Positions 8,515 to 16,321 of a stretch of DNA of 64,000 nt are shown here, piece by piece; positions within the stretch are counted from its first letter, which is position 1; every line of letters starts with the position of its first letter. Under the pieces are notes generated by a model that saw only the letters and a list, made by a program, of their open reading frames with translations, searched no databases and was not told where the DNA came from. The stretch is from CAYOUV01 sp963790075 (GTDB lineage Bacteria > Chloroflexota > Anaerolineae > Anaerolineales > Villigracilaceae). Location of the stretch: NCBI GenBank assembly GCA_963790075.1, contig CAWBNG010000003.1, positions 372,001 to 436,000 of the forward strand, written 5' to 3'. Both the position numbers and the translations under genes were made by a program.

Positions 8515-9063
8515 TTAAACTACTCCCTTCCCAGATTTACCAGCTTTACGCCGGATATACTCACCCGCATAACGAATGCCCTTGCCATGATAGGGTTCGG
8601 GCGGACGGACCTTGCGGATGTCGGAGGCCATTTGACCTACTTTTTCCTTGTCAATTCCCAATACCTTTATTTGGCGAGTTTTGGTATCAACTTCAAAGCT
8701 GATGCCGACCGGCGGTTTGATCTCCACCGGATGTGAGTAACCGACATACAGGACCAGATTCTCTCCGACAATTTCAGCCCGATAACCAACACCTTCGATT
8801 TCCAAAACGCGTTCAAAACCAGCATTTACGCCCTGAACCATATTCGCCAGTACTGCCCGGGTTGTCCCATGTAATGCACGCTCGCTCGGGATATCAGAAT
8901 TGCGGCTGATAACAATTTGCCCTTCTTCCATCGCAAGGTTAATTTGCGACGAGAAAGTACGTTTTAGCTCACCCTTTGGACCCTTGACATGAACGTTAGA
9001 GCCCTTGATGTCAACCTGCACATCGTTGGGGATTACTACCGGCATACGACCAATTCGAGACAC
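8515..9063 (-). CDS. rplF: 50S ribosomal protein L6
   Basis: 182 residues from the GTG at 9061-9063, which has AGGAGG 7 bases upstream and gives the normal opening (V/M)SRIGRMPVVIPNDVQV. Two similar L6 domains follow; the signature PEPYHGKGIRYAGEYIRRK... is near the C-terminus (about residues 155-175). L6 lies near the factor-binding site of the large subunit. A longer frame reaching 9084 is open but has no ribosome-binding site of its own. Confidence 0.93.
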   Translation of the reverse strand: MSRIGRMPVVIPNDVQVDIKGSNVHVKGPKGELKRTFSSQINLAMEEGQIVISRNSDIPSERALHGTTRAVLANMVQGVNAGFERVLEIEGVGYRAEIVGENLVLYVGYSHPVEIKPPVGISFEVDTKTRQIKVLGIDKEKVGQMASDIRKVRPPEPYHGKGIRYAGEYIRRKAGKSGKGVV

Positions 9064-9077
9064 GGTCTTACCTCCTC

Positions 9078-9491
9078 TTACCAAACTTTACAGAGGATCT
9101 CGCCACCGACACCAAGCGATCGAGCCTTCTGGCCAGTCATAATACCCTTTGGAGTGGACAGGATGGCAATGCCAATACCCGAGAGCACCCAGGGAATATC
9201 TTGCTTCTTGGTGTAGATACGTCGACCAGGGCGGCTGACGCGTTCCAGTCCGGTAATCACCGGAGTTCGCTGGCGGCGTTCACCAACATATTTGATACGT
9301 ACGCGTAAGGTCTTTTGACCAGGACGTTCTCCATCCACAACTTCAAACCCTTCGATGTAGCCCTCTTCTTTCAGGATGCGGGCAATCTCAACCTTGAGCT
9401 TGGATGAAGGCATCGCCGTTAGGGCTTGGCCAGTCATCGTTGTATTTCGAACACGCGTCAGCATATCAGCAATAGGATCAGAAATGCTCAT
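9078..9491 (-). CDS. rpsH: 30S ribosomal protein S8
   Basis: 137 residues, starting MSISDPIADMLTRVRN, the standard S8 N-terminus. The C-terminal half contains RRIYTKKQDIPWVLSGIGIA and ends GGEILCKVW, as in S8. S8 binds the central domain of 16S rRNA and in some bacteria represses its own operon at the L5 start. The gene is between rpsN and rplF. Confidence 0.95.
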   Translation of the reverse strand: MSISDPIADMLTRVRNTTMTGQALTAMPSSKLKVEIARILKEEGYIEGFEVVDGERPGQKTLRVRIKYVGERRQRTPVITGLERVSRPGRRIYTKKQDIPWVLSGIGIAILSTPKGIMTGQKARSLGVGGEILCKVW

Positions 9492-9510
9492 ACTATATCC
9501 TCCACCCGGC

Positions 9511-9693
9511 TTACCAGGACGACTTGGTTACGCCAGGGACTTTGCCTTCTAGCGCTAATTCACGGAAGCATATCCGGCACAAGCCGAAGCGCCGGATGTA
9601 ACCGCGTGGACGGCCACAGCGTTGACAGCGGTTACGCACCTGATTTGGATGACGACGGCGAATTTCACGATACTGCATGCATTTCTTAGCCAT
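9511..9693 (-). CDS. rpsZ: 30S ribosomal protein S14, zinc type (S14 type Z)
   Basis: 60 residues, the short zinc-binding form of S14. Four cysteines form the site: CQRC near residue 23 and CRIC near residue 39, followed by FRELALEGKVPGVTKSSW, the universal S14 tail. The long form found in Escherichia coli lacks these cysteines and is about 100 residues. It sits 3 bases after rplE and 19 bases before rpsH. Confidence 0.95.
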   Translation of the reverse strand: MAKKCMQYREIRRRHPNQVRNRCQRCGRPRGYIRRFGLCRICFRELALEGKVPGVTKSSW

Positions 9694-9696
9694 ACG

Positions 9697-10242
9697 TTAT
9701 GCTTCCTTCTTGAACGGCATGCCAAGCAATTGCAACATGGCACGTGCCTGGTCATCGGACTCCGCGGTGGTTACAATCGTAATTTCCATTCCGCGAAGTT
9801 TGTCAATCTTATCGTACTCAATTTCCGGGAATACCAGCTGGTCGCGCAGACCGAGTGTGTAATTTCCTCGGCCATCAAATGCGTCCGCAGAAATACCGCG
9901 GAAATCGCGTACACGCGGCAAAGCGACATTTACCAAGCGATCGAAGAATGCCCACATACGGCTACCTCGCAGGGTAACTTTGGCACCAATGATGCGGCCT
10001 TCTCGTAGCTTGAAGTTGGCGATACTCTTTCGAGCCTTCGTCTGCACAGGTCTTTGCCCTGTGATTTTTGCCAAATCTTCGATAGCAGCTTCAAGCGCCT
10101 TGGCGTTATCCATCTCTTCGCCTAAACCGACATTGACTACGATCTTCTCAATGCGCGGCACCTGCATAACATTTTTAAAGCCAAAGGCTTTAAAAATGGC
10201 TGGCATAACTTCTTTATGATACCTATCTTGCATTATGTTCAT
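9697..10242 (-). CDS. rplE: 50S ribosomal protein L5
   Basis: 181 residues from the ATG at 10240-10242, which has GGAG 8 bases upstream; a TTG two codons earlier is less likely. The opening QDRYHKEVMPAIFKAFGFKN, the block VPRIEKIVVNVGLGE, and FDGRGNYTLGLRDQLVFPEI are typical of L5, which binds 5S rRNA and contacts P-site tRNA. It is placed between rplX and rpsN. Confidence 0.93.
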   Translation of the reverse strand: MNIMQDRYHKEVMPAIFKAFGFKNVMQVPRIEKIVVNVGLGEEMDNAKALEAAIEDLAKITGQRPVQTKARKSIANFKLREGRIIGAKVTLRGSRMWAFFDRLVNVALPRVRDFRGISADAFDGRGNYTLGLRDQLVFPEIEYDKIDKLRGMEITIVTTAESDDQARAMLQLLGMPFKKEA

Positions 10243-10266
10243 TATCAAAGCTCCAACAATACCGGC

Positions 10267-10596
10267 TTAGTCAATCAACGCTTGACATTTCTTACAAACG
10301 CGGTGCGCACCTGCATCGTCACGCTGCACGCGCACGCGTGTAGGTTGATTGCACTTAGGGCAAACCAACATGACGTTGGAGATCGAGAGCGGTGCTTCGA
10401 ATTTTATACGACCTGGATTGATCGTACGTCCCTGCGTCTGAACTTGACGCTGGTGCTTGGTACGGATATTCACACTCTGGATGACGATACGGCTCTCATC
10501 CGGGAGGACGTTGATAACCTCACCGCGCTTGCCTTTATCCTCGAAGCGACCGCTGATGACTTCAACAGTATCGCCTTTTCGAATCTTGACTCTCAT
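10267..10596 (-). CDS. rplX: 50S ribosomal protein L24
   Basis: 109 residues. The N-terminal KOW motif is MRVKIRKGDTVEVISGRFEDKG, shown here as two parts (KIRKGDTVEVISG and RFEDKGKRG). L24 starts assembly of the 5' domain of 23S rRNA. The C-terminus carries two CxxC pairs (CPKC and CKKC, about residues 79 and 102) expected to bind zinc; this zinc-ribbon form is common but not universal in bacteria. The gene follows rplN by 20 bases. Confidence 0.94.
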   Translation of the reverse strand: MRVKIRKGDTVEVISGRFEDKGKRGEVINVLPDESRIVIQSVNIRTKHQRQVQTQGRTINPGRIKFEAPLSISNVMLVCPKCNQPTRVRVQRDDAGAHRVCKKCQALID

Positions 10597-10616
10597 CTCA
10601 ATACTCCCACGCCAGC

Positions 10617-10988
10617 TTAAAGCACTTCCGGAGCCAGCGAAACGATCTTCATAAAGCCCTTTTCACGTAATTCGCGGGCTACCGGACCGAAGATGCGACT
10701 TCCCTTCGGGTTCTTTCCATCAGTGTCCAAAATAACAGCTGCGTTATCATCAAAACGGATGTATGAACCATCTTCTCGGCGCCATTCTTTTGAGCAACGC
10801 ACGAGCACAGCCCGTACAATATCGCTCTTCTTGACAGCGCCTTGCGGAGTCGCCGATTTTACGGTTGCGACAACAACATCGCCAATACTACCGTATCTGC
10901 GGGTAGAACCGCCAAGGACATGTATAACCAGCAATTCACGCGCGCCACTGTTATCTGCAACCTTAAGACGAGACTCTTGTTGAATCAT
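10617..10988 (-). CDS. rplN: 50S ribosomal protein L14
   Basis: 123 residues, starting MIQQESRLKVADNSGARELL, the highly conserved L14 N-terminus, with DGSYIRFDDNAAVILD and GTRIFGPV-like SRIFGPVARELREKGFMKI. L14 forms an intersubunit bridge with the small subunit and binds the silencing factor RsfS in other bacteria. Three bases separate it from the rpsQ stop. Confidence 0.95.
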   Translation of the reverse strand: MIQQESRLKVADNSGARELLVIHVLGGSTRRYGSIGDVVVATVKSATPQGAVKKSDIVRAVLVRCSKEWRREDGSYIRFDDNAAVILDTDGKNPKGSRIFGPVARELREKGFMKIVSLAPEVL

Positions 10989-10991
10989 GGC

Positions 10992-11264
10992 TTATTCTCC
11001 AACACCAGCATCCGCGGTACGAGTCTCGCGTTTGATAACAAACTCAACCACCCAATGTTTGTCGCGGGAGATTGGCTGAGATTCCACGATCTGGACCTGA
11101 TCGCCAATTTGGCAATTCAGTTCATCATGAGCTTTCACCCGTTTGGCCCGGTGAACTACTTTCTTATAGAGGGGGTGGCGAAACGTGCGCGTTACCTCAA
11201 CCACCACAGTCTTGGTCATTTTATTGCTGGTAACAAAACCAGTCATACGACGACGATTGTTCAT
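10992..11264 (-). CDS. rpsQ: 30S ribosomal protein S17
   Basis: 90 residues. The blocks GFVTSNKMTKTVVVEV, HPLYKKVVHRAKRVKAHDE and GDQVQIVESQPISRDKHW define S17, an OB-fold protein that binds the 5' domain of 16S rRNA. The ATG overlaps the rpmC stop by 4 bases, so translation is probably coupled. Confidence 0.95.
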   Translation of the reverse strand: MNNRRRMTGFVTSNKMTKTVVVEVTRTFRHPLYKKVVHRAKRVKAHDELNCQIGDQVQIVESQPISRDKHWVVEFVIKRETRTADAGVGE

Positions 11265-11473
11265 GCTTCACCTTCTATAACAGCCGCATATTCGCGTTCG
11301 TTCACAATGGTTTCCATACGAGCAATATCTCGACGAAGGATGCGCAGACGGCTGGTATCAGTCAATTGACCGGTCACCTGCTGAAAACGGAGCTTCATGA
11401 GTTCTTCTCGACTTTCCGCCAGCTTCGATAAAATTTCTTCGGTAGACAATTTACGTATCTCAGCGGTTTTCAT
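11261..11473 (-). CDS. rpmC: 50S ribosomal protein L29
   Basis: 70 residues, a two-helix protein. The signature ELRKLS-like start MKTAEIRKLSTEEIL, then EELMKLRFQQVTGQLTDTSR and RRDIARMETIVNERE are typical of L29, which sits at the tunnel exit near the trigger factor and SRP docking site. It follows rplP by 2 bases and overlaps rpsQ by 4. Confidence 0.95.
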   Translation of the reverse strand: MKTAEIRKLSTEEILSKLAESREELMKLRFQQVTGQLTDTSRLRILRRDIARMETIVNEREYAAVIEGEA

Positions 11474-11475
11474 GT

Positions 11476-11895
11476 CTACTCTCCCAATTCGTGGCGGGTG
11501 ATGATTTTTGTTTTGATCGAGAATTTATATTGTGCCAGTTTCAAGGCTCTTAGTGCGATATCCTCGGGCAAACCACCAACCTCAAACATTACGCGACCGG
11601 GTTTTACAACCGCCACATAGTATTCAACGTTGCCTTTCCCTTTACCCATGCGGGTTTCCGGGGGTTTCTGGGTGTAGGGTTTGGACGGAAAAATACGAAT
11701 CCAGACTTTACCACGGCGCTTCATCTCACGTACGAGTGCACGGCGGGCTGCTTCGATCTGGCGGGCTGTCACCCAACCCGGCTCAAGGGCCTGGAGACCG
11801 AATTCGCCGAAGCTAATCTGCGCGCCACGCAAGGCCTTGCCTCGCATACGACCGCGCATTTGCTTGCGCCACTTAACACGTTTTGGCATCAACAT
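11476..11895 (-). CDS. rplP: 50S ribosomal protein L16
   Basis: 139 residues. Family blocks include MPKRVKWRKQMRGRM, GEFGLQALEPGWVTARQIEA, RIFPSKPYTQKPPETRMGKGKG-type segment (about residues 78-95) and PGRVMFEVGGLPEDIALRA. L16 organises the A-site side of the peptidyl transferase centre. Two ATG codons (11895 and 11889) are possible; AGAGG lies 9 bases before the first. Confidence 0.94.
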   Translation of the reverse strand: MLMPKRVKWRKQMRGRMRGKALRGAQISFGEFGLQALEPGWVTARQIEAARRALVREMKRRGKVWIRIFPSKPYTQKPPETRMGKGKGNVEYYVAVVKPGRVMFEVGGLPEDIALRALKLAQYKFSIKTKIITRHELGE

Positions 11896-11935
11896 AGCGA
11901 AAAACCTCTCTTCATCGACAACTTCAGGACAGTGG

Positions 11936-12685
11936 CTACTCGCTCACATACACGCCTTCGGTCGCCTCGACTTTTTCTTCGGTTTCAGGAATGATTTCGC
12001 CCTTGTAGATCCACACCTTGACACCAATCTGTCCATAGGTGGTAGTCGCATCGGCGCGGGCGAAATCGATATTTGCACGCAGAGTCTGCAAAGGAACGCG
12101 ACCATCGCGCAGCCAGACAGTACGAGCCATTTCGGCACCACTCAGGCGTCCAGCCACTTCGACTTTAATCCCTTCGGCGCCTTGGCGCATTGCCTGCTGG
12201 ATTGCACGCTTCATCGCCCGGCGATAACTGATACGCCGTTGGAGCTGATCTGCAATATTCTGCGCCACTAGAGGCGCGCTGGTATCTGGCGTTTCGATTT
12301 CTTTTACATCCAGATCTACCTTCTTACCGACCAGGATTTCAAGATTCGCACGTACCTTTTTGATACCCTCGCCTTTGCGTCCAATCAGAATACCGGGTTT
12401 AGCAGTATGGATAGCCACGCGCAGTTTACCAGGATAGCGCTCCACATCAATGCGGGCGATACCTGCACGGTTATTCAGAACCGAATCTGGCATGGCGCGA
12501 CGCAGTTCACGTACCTTCTGGTCGGAAACAGCTCCACCTTTAGAATTGACACCCAGCATTAAAGCGCGGATAGCCAAATCTTGGTGCAGTTGCTCCCGAT
12601 ATTGCGTGCCCTCAGCAAACCATCGCCCTTGCCAGGGCTGATTGATTCCCAGACGAAAACCTACTGGATGAACTTTACGACCCAT
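11936..12685 (-). CDS. rpsC: 30S ribosomal protein S3
   Basis: 249 residues. The N-terminus MGRKVHPVGFRLGINQPWQG, a KH domain around GILIGRKGEGIKKVRANLE (about residues 80-100), and the C-terminal domain with GVKVWIYKGEIIPE match S3, which lines the mRNA entry tunnel. The last 20 residues are acidic and variable. The gene lies between rplV and rplP. Confidence 0.95.
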   Translation of the reverse strand: MGRKVHPVGFRLGINQPWQGRWFAEGTQYREQLHQDLAIRALMLGVNSKGGAVSDQKVRELRRAMPDSVLNNRAGIARIDVERYPGKLRVAIHTAKPGILIGRKGEGIKKVRANLEILVGKKVDLDVKEIETPDTSAPLVAQNIADQLQRRISYRRAMKRAIQQAMRQGAEGIKVEVAGRLSGAEMARTVWLRDGRVPLQTLRANIDFARADATTTYGQIGVKVWIYKGEIIPETEEKVEATEGVYVSE

Positions 12686-12711
12686 AATATCTCCTTAGCT
12701 TTCTTTTCCGG

Positions 12712-13053
12712 TTAAGCCTCGCGCTCACGCAGCACCACGGTTACATGTGATGTGCGGCGCAATATCGGTTTGAAGCGACCGCGGGCACCAAAACGGCGCC
12801 ACTTACGAGTTGGAGCTACGTCGGCGTAGATCTTGGCGACAAAAAGATCGTCACGACTCACACCGAAATTCTCTTCTGCATTTGATACAGCAGACGCGAG
12901 CAATTTACGCACCGGTTCAGCTGCGCGCTTAGGAACGAAACGCAGCATTTCCAGGGCTTCATTTGCATCTTTACCGCGCACCAAATCAATTACCAAGCGG
13001 ACTTTTTGAGCCGAGAGCGGCAGAAAACGGAGTTGTGCATGTATATCAGCCAT
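12712..13053 (-). CDS. rplV: 50S ribosomal protein L22
   Basis: 113 residues. The opening LRFLPLSAQKVRLVIDLVRG and the beta-hairpin region APTRKWRRFGARGRFKPILRR are typical of L22. The hairpin reaches into the peptide tunnel and is a known site of macrolide resistance mutations. The gene follows rpsS by 11 bases and precedes rpsC by 26. Confidence 0.95.
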   Translation of the reverse strand: MADIHAQLRFLPLSAQKVRLVIDLVRGKDANEALEMLRFVPKRAAEPVRKLLASAVSNAEENFGVSRDDLFVAKIYADVAPTRKWRRFGARGRFKPILRRTSHVTVVLREREA

Positions 13054-13064
13054 AACTCACACTC

Positions 13065-13331
13065 CTACTTTCGCTCAATCATGTGACCGCGATAGGTACG
13101 GGTCGGTGCAAACTCGCCCAGTCGATGTCCAACCATATTCTCAGTGATATAGATCGGTACATGGCGACGTCCGTCGTGAACTGCAATCGTGTGACCGACC
13201 ATCTGAGGGAAGATCACGCTCGCACAACTCCAGGTGCGAATCACTTTCTTTTCGCCCTTCTGGTTCATCGCTTCAATCTTTTTCAACAGTTTGGGCTCAA
13301 TGAAAGGCCCTTTTTTCAACGATCGTGACAT
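13065..13331 (-). CDS. rpsS: 30S ribosomal protein S19
   Basis: 88 residues, starting MSRSLKKGPFIEPKLLKKI. The signature WSCASVIFPQMVGHTIAVHDG and the end GEFAPTRTYRGHM are typical of S19 in the head of the small subunit. It is between rplB and rplV. Length is normal. Confidence 0.95.
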   Translation of the reverse strand: MSRSLKKGPFIEPKLLKKIEAMNQKGEKKVIRTWSCASVIFPQMVGHTIAVHDGRRHVPIYITENMVGHRLGEFAPTRTYRGHMIERK

Positions 13332-13375
13332 TTTTTCGTTCCTCGCTTACTCTTTTCTAAGCAAGTCCCTGCGCC

Positions 13376-14212
13376 TTAGCGGCTGGATTTGCTCCGGCGG
13401 CGCACGATGTACTTGTCGGTCTTCTTGTTGCGGCGCGTCCTGTAACCCAGGGTAGGCTTACCCCACGGGCTCTTCGGACCCGGCATACCAATCGGCTGGC
13501 GTCCTTCGCCGCCGCCATGTGGATGGTCGCGCGGTGACATGGCTGAACCACGCACTGACGGTCGGATCCCCAGGTGACGTTTTCGGCCAGCTTTACCTAA
13601 TTTAACATTGCCGTGATCGACATTTCCAACCTGGCCAATGGTCGCGTAGCAAACCTGGCGTACCAAGCGTACCTCACCAGAAGGTAAACGGACCTGGGCG
13701 TAATCGCCCTCTTTTGCCAACAACTGAGCAGAGGCACCAGCAGAACGCACCATCTGTCCGCCCTTACCCTCTTTCAGTTCGATGTTATGGATCTGGGTAC
13801 CAACCGGGATACTAGAAATCGGTAAGGCATTTCCGGAGCGAATTTCCGCATTCGGTCCGGAAATAACCGTGTCACCAACCTTCAAATCGAGAGGCGCGAT
13901 CATATAACGCTTCTCACCATCGACGTAGAACAGCAGCGCCAAGCGGGCCGTGCGGTTGGGATCATACTCAATCGCTGCTACTTTGGCAGGGATACCAAAT
14001 TTGTCGCGTTTATAATCCACGATACGGATATTACGCCGATGACCACCACCACGATGCCTGACAGTGATTCGTCCATGCACATTGCGGCCACCTTGCTTGC
14101 GTAAGGGTAAAAGCAGCGCGCGCTCAGGAGTGGATTTAGTGATCTCCTCAAACGTGTACCCAGTCATTCCACGCTGACCCGGGGTTACTGGTTTGTACTT
14201 CTTCACAGGCAT
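13376..14212 (-). CDS. rplB: 50S ribosomal protein L2
   Basis: 278 residues. Conserved parts are GRNVHGRITVRHRGGGHRR near the N-terminus and the C-terminal NPVDHPHGGGEGR-like segment, here SPRDHPHGGGEGRQPIG, which holds the histidine tied to peptidyl transferase activity. It ends YIVRRRSKSSR. L2 is essential for subunit association. The ATG shares one base with the rplW stop, so the two are translated in coupled fashion. Confidence 0.95.
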   Translation of the reverse strand: MPVKKYKPVTPGQRGMTGYTFEEITKSTPERALLLPLRKQGGRNVHGRITVRHRGGGHRRNIRIVDYKRDKFGIPAKVAAIEYDPNRTARLALLFYVDGEKRYMIAPLDLKVGDTVISGPNAEIRSGNALPISSIPVGTQIHNIELKEGKGGQMVRSAGASAQLLAKEGDYAQVRLPSGEVRLVRQVCYATIGQVGNVDHGNVKLGKAGRKRHLGIRPSVRGSAMSPRDHPHGGGEGRQPIGMPGPKSPWGKPTLGYRTRRNKKTDKYIVRRRSKSSR

Positions 14213-14514
14213 TACTGCACCCCTTCAAAGATATCGATCGTCTGCCCATCAGCCAGGGTGATAATAGCCTTCTTGAAGCCGGGGCGGCGGACTAAGAGGC
14301 GGCGGCTGCGGGCACGGCGGCTCCGTTTTGCAGGAGCGTTAATGATGTTTACGCGCACCACATCTACGTCGAATACAGTCTCAATCGCCTCCTTGACCAT
14401 CGTCTTGGTGGCATCATCAGCCACCTCAAAGACGAACTGGTTCAGCTTGGCTGACATGAAACTGGTTTTTTCAGTAATCAATGGTCGGCGAAGCACATCA
14501 TAAATTGTTGTCAT
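14212..14514 (-). CDS. rplW: 50S ribosomal protein L23
   Basis: 100 residues. The motif YDVLRRPLITEKTSFM at the N-terminus and FEVADDATKTMVKEAIE are typical of L23, which forms the main docking site for trigger factor and SRP at the tunnel exit. The central loop (residues about 60-75) is rich in Arg and Ser. It lies 10 bases after rplD. Confidence 0.95.
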   Translation of the reverse strand: MTTIYDVLRRPLITEKTSFMSAKLNQFVFEVADDATKTMVKEAIETVFDVDVVRVNIINAPAKRSRRARSRRLLVRRPGFKKAIITLADGQTIDIFEGVQ

Positions 14515-14524
14515 GCTCGGCCTC

Positions 14525-15154
14525 CTATCCTAAGTGCGCAACCAAGACCTCAAGGGTCTTGAGCGGCATAATCAGCTTATCGTAGCCCAACAGGTCGCGA
14601 ATATTCAGGTAACTTGCCAATAAAACTTTGGCGTCGGCAATATTATCTGTTGAACGGATGACTGTATCGTAGCTCTGGTCTTTCTCGGGCATCAATACCA
14701 GGGCACTGGCATCACCCACAAGATTATTCAAGGCTTCGACCATGAAACGGGTTTTGGGTTCATCCAGATTGAGCACATCTACCAGCACCACACCTGCGTC
14801 AGCAGCCTTGGCAGAAAGAGCTGAACGTAAAGCTGCCTGGCGCATTTTCTTGGGCATGGATTGCTTGTAACTGCGCGGCTTTGGAGTATGAATTTTTCCA
14901 CCTCCAACCCACTGTGCTGCGCGAGTAGAACCCTGGCGAGCACGACCCGTACCCTTCTGACGCCATGGTTTGCGGCCACCGCCAGAAACTTCCGAACGTC
15001 CCTTGGTACTATGCGTACCAAGACGGGCATTCGCCATTTGACGGATATAAGCCTGATGCATCAAATCAATGTTGATTGGGGCCTCGAAGAGTGCACCAGG
15101 CAAATCAACCTGACGAAGCTTCTTGCCTTCCATGTTGAAAACATCTACTTTCAT
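14525..15154 (-). CDS. rplD: 50S ribosomal protein L4
   Basis: 209 residues from the ATG at 15152-15154 (MKVDVFNMEGKKLRQVDL), with GGAG about 10 bases upstream; a GTG 21 bases earlier is open but does not match the family. The conserved loop with STKGRSEVSGGGRKPWRQKG and GTGRARQGSTRAAQW reaches into the peptide tunnel. L4 represses the S10 operon in gamma-proteobacteria; whether it does so here is unknown. Confidence 0.93.
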   Translation of the reverse strand: MKVDVFNMEGKKLRQVDLPGALFEAPINIDLMHQAYIRQMANARLGTHSTKGRSEVSGGGRKPWRQKGTGRARQGSTRAAQWVGGGKIHTPKPRSYKQSMPKKMRQAALRSALSAKAADAGVVLVDVLNLDEPKTRFMVEALNNLVGDASALVLMPEKDQSYDTVIRSTDNIADAKVLLASYLNIRDLLGYDKLIMPLKTLEVLVAHLG

Positions 15155-15182
15155 CGCTGTCTTGCTCCAATTCACTCAGCGC

Positions 15183-15812
15183 TTATTGCTTGCGCGCTTC
15201 TTTGATCATGATCAGGCCACCCTTTGGGCCAGGAACGGCACCTTTGACACCGATCAAATTGCGTTCGGCATCGACCAGGACAATCTTCAACCCTTGAATG
15301 GTGACACGATCGGTTCCCATGTGACCGGTGCTACGGGCACCTTTATAAACGCGACCTGGTGTGGTACCCGAACCGCGCGAACCCGGTGCACGCTGACGGT
15401 CTGATTGACCATGCGTCTTCGGGCCGCCCCGGAAGTGGTAGCGCTTGACGGTACCGGCAAAACCCTTGCCTTTGCTGGTTCCGATCACATCCACGCGCTC
15501 GCCCAGGGTAAACGTATCCACGGTTACCTTCTCACCAATTTTTACATTCAATTCTTTGATGCGGAATTCGCGCAGGAAACGCAGAGGGGGGATTTCATTG
15601 GCTTTGAGGTGTCCCAACGTACCGCCTGTCAGGCGTTTAGGATTGGCCTCGCCAAAACCGAGCTGAACTGCAGAATAACCTTCCTTCTTAGGACGGCGGA
15701 TCTGCGTAACATAGCAAGGCCCAGCTTCAATGAGCGTCACAGGCAGAGCAGCACCTTGATCATCGAAGATCTGGGTCATACCGATCTTCTTGCCAATAAG
15801 CCCTTTCAACAT
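15183..15812 (-). CDS. rplC: 50S ribosomal protein L3
   Basis: 209 residues. The start MLKGLIGKKIGMTQIFDDQG and the conserved central block GFAGTVKRYHFRGGPKTHGQ, followed by GSRGSGTTPGRVYKG, identify L3, one of the first proteins to bind 23S rRNA. The glutamine that is N5-methylated in Escherichia coli L3 corresponds to the Q in THGQSDRQR. A ribosome-binding site AAGGAG lies upstream. A spacer of 189 bases, unusually long for this cluster, separates it from rpsJ. Confidence 0.95.
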   Translation of the reverse strand: MLKGLIGKKIGMTQIFDDQGAALPVTLIEAGPCYVTQIRRPKKEGYSAVQLGFGEANPKRLTGGTLGHLKANEIPPLRFLREFRIKELNVKIGEKVTVDTFTLGERVDVIGTSKGKGFAGTVKRYHFRGGPKTHGQSDRQRAPGSRGSGTTPGRVYKGARSTGHMGTDRVTIQGLKIVLVDAERNLIGVKGAVPGPKGGLIMIKEARKQ

Positions 15813-15959
15813 GCTCAGTTTTCTCCTTAGAAAAGTTTCTTAGAGACTGTCAACCTGGGCTTAGGTTGCATCATCTCTGTTACAGCGCAGTCAGCCAATC
15901 TGCCGCAGAGCAGGATGTCGTGGTCTGCGAACAGGACCGCTCTTACGCTGCCGTTTCAC

Positions 15960-15994
15960 GATCTAACCAGTCCATCTTGCCGACTGGTTAGATC
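15960..15994. repeat. perfect 13-bp inverted repeat in the rpsJ-rplC spacer
   Basis: GATCTAACCAGTC (15960-15972), a 9-base loop and GACTGGTTAGATC (15982-15994) form a perfect 13-bp stem 12 bases after the intended rpsJ stop. No T run follows in either direction, so it is not a classical terminator. It lies in the 189-base spacer between rpsJ and rplC, which otherwise has no gene. It could be an mRNA-processing site, a partial attenuator, or a protein-binding palindrome. Confidence 0.6.
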
Positions 15995-16001
15995 AAATAA
16001 A

Positions 16002-16313
16002 CTAATTAGATTTTAATTTCGATATCCACGCCCGCAGGCAGGTTAAGCGCATTAACATATCAATCGTCTTCGAATCAGGGTCTAGAACGTCAATAAGACG
16101 ATTGTGAGTGCGAATTTCAAAATGCTCGTGCGAGTCTTTGTCAATGAAAGTTGAGCGTCGTATTGTAAACCGTTCCAGCTTAGTTGGCAAGGGTACCGGG
16201 CCAACTACATGCGCGCCACTACGTTCGGCTGTCTCGACAATCCGTTTCGCGGACTGGTCGAGTACACGATGATCGTAAGCCTTCAAGCGGATGCGGATTT
16301 TTTGCTTCGTCAT
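16002..16313 (-). CDS. rpsJ: 30S ribosomal protein S10, last residues frameshifted
   Basis: S10 is clear from MTKQKIRIRLKAYDHRVLDQ through HNRLIDVLDPDSKTIDMLMRL. S10 lies in the 30S head and also acts in antitermination with NusB. After MLMRL the observed frame reads TCLRAWISKLKSN, which is not S10. Adding one A near 16043-16046 (minus-strand CTTAACC to CTTAAACC) restores NLPAGVDIEIKI and a stop at 16007-16009, the family ending. So the gene carries an apparent one-base deletion; coordinates given are those of the frame as written. It starts 8 bases after the tuf stop. Confidence 0.88.
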   Translation of the reverse strand: MTKQKIRIRLKAYDHRVLDQSAKRIVETAERSGAHVVGPVPLPTKLERFTIRRSTFIDKDSHEHFEIRTHNRLIDVLDPDSKTIDMLMRLTCLRAWISKLKSN

Positions 16314-16321
16314 TCCAACAC

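Noticed and set aside
15848..15853. TTGACA on the minus strand as a -35 box of an rplC promoter
   Set aside because: No acceptable -10 box follows at 16-18 bases; the nearest candidate overlaps the ribosome-binding site.
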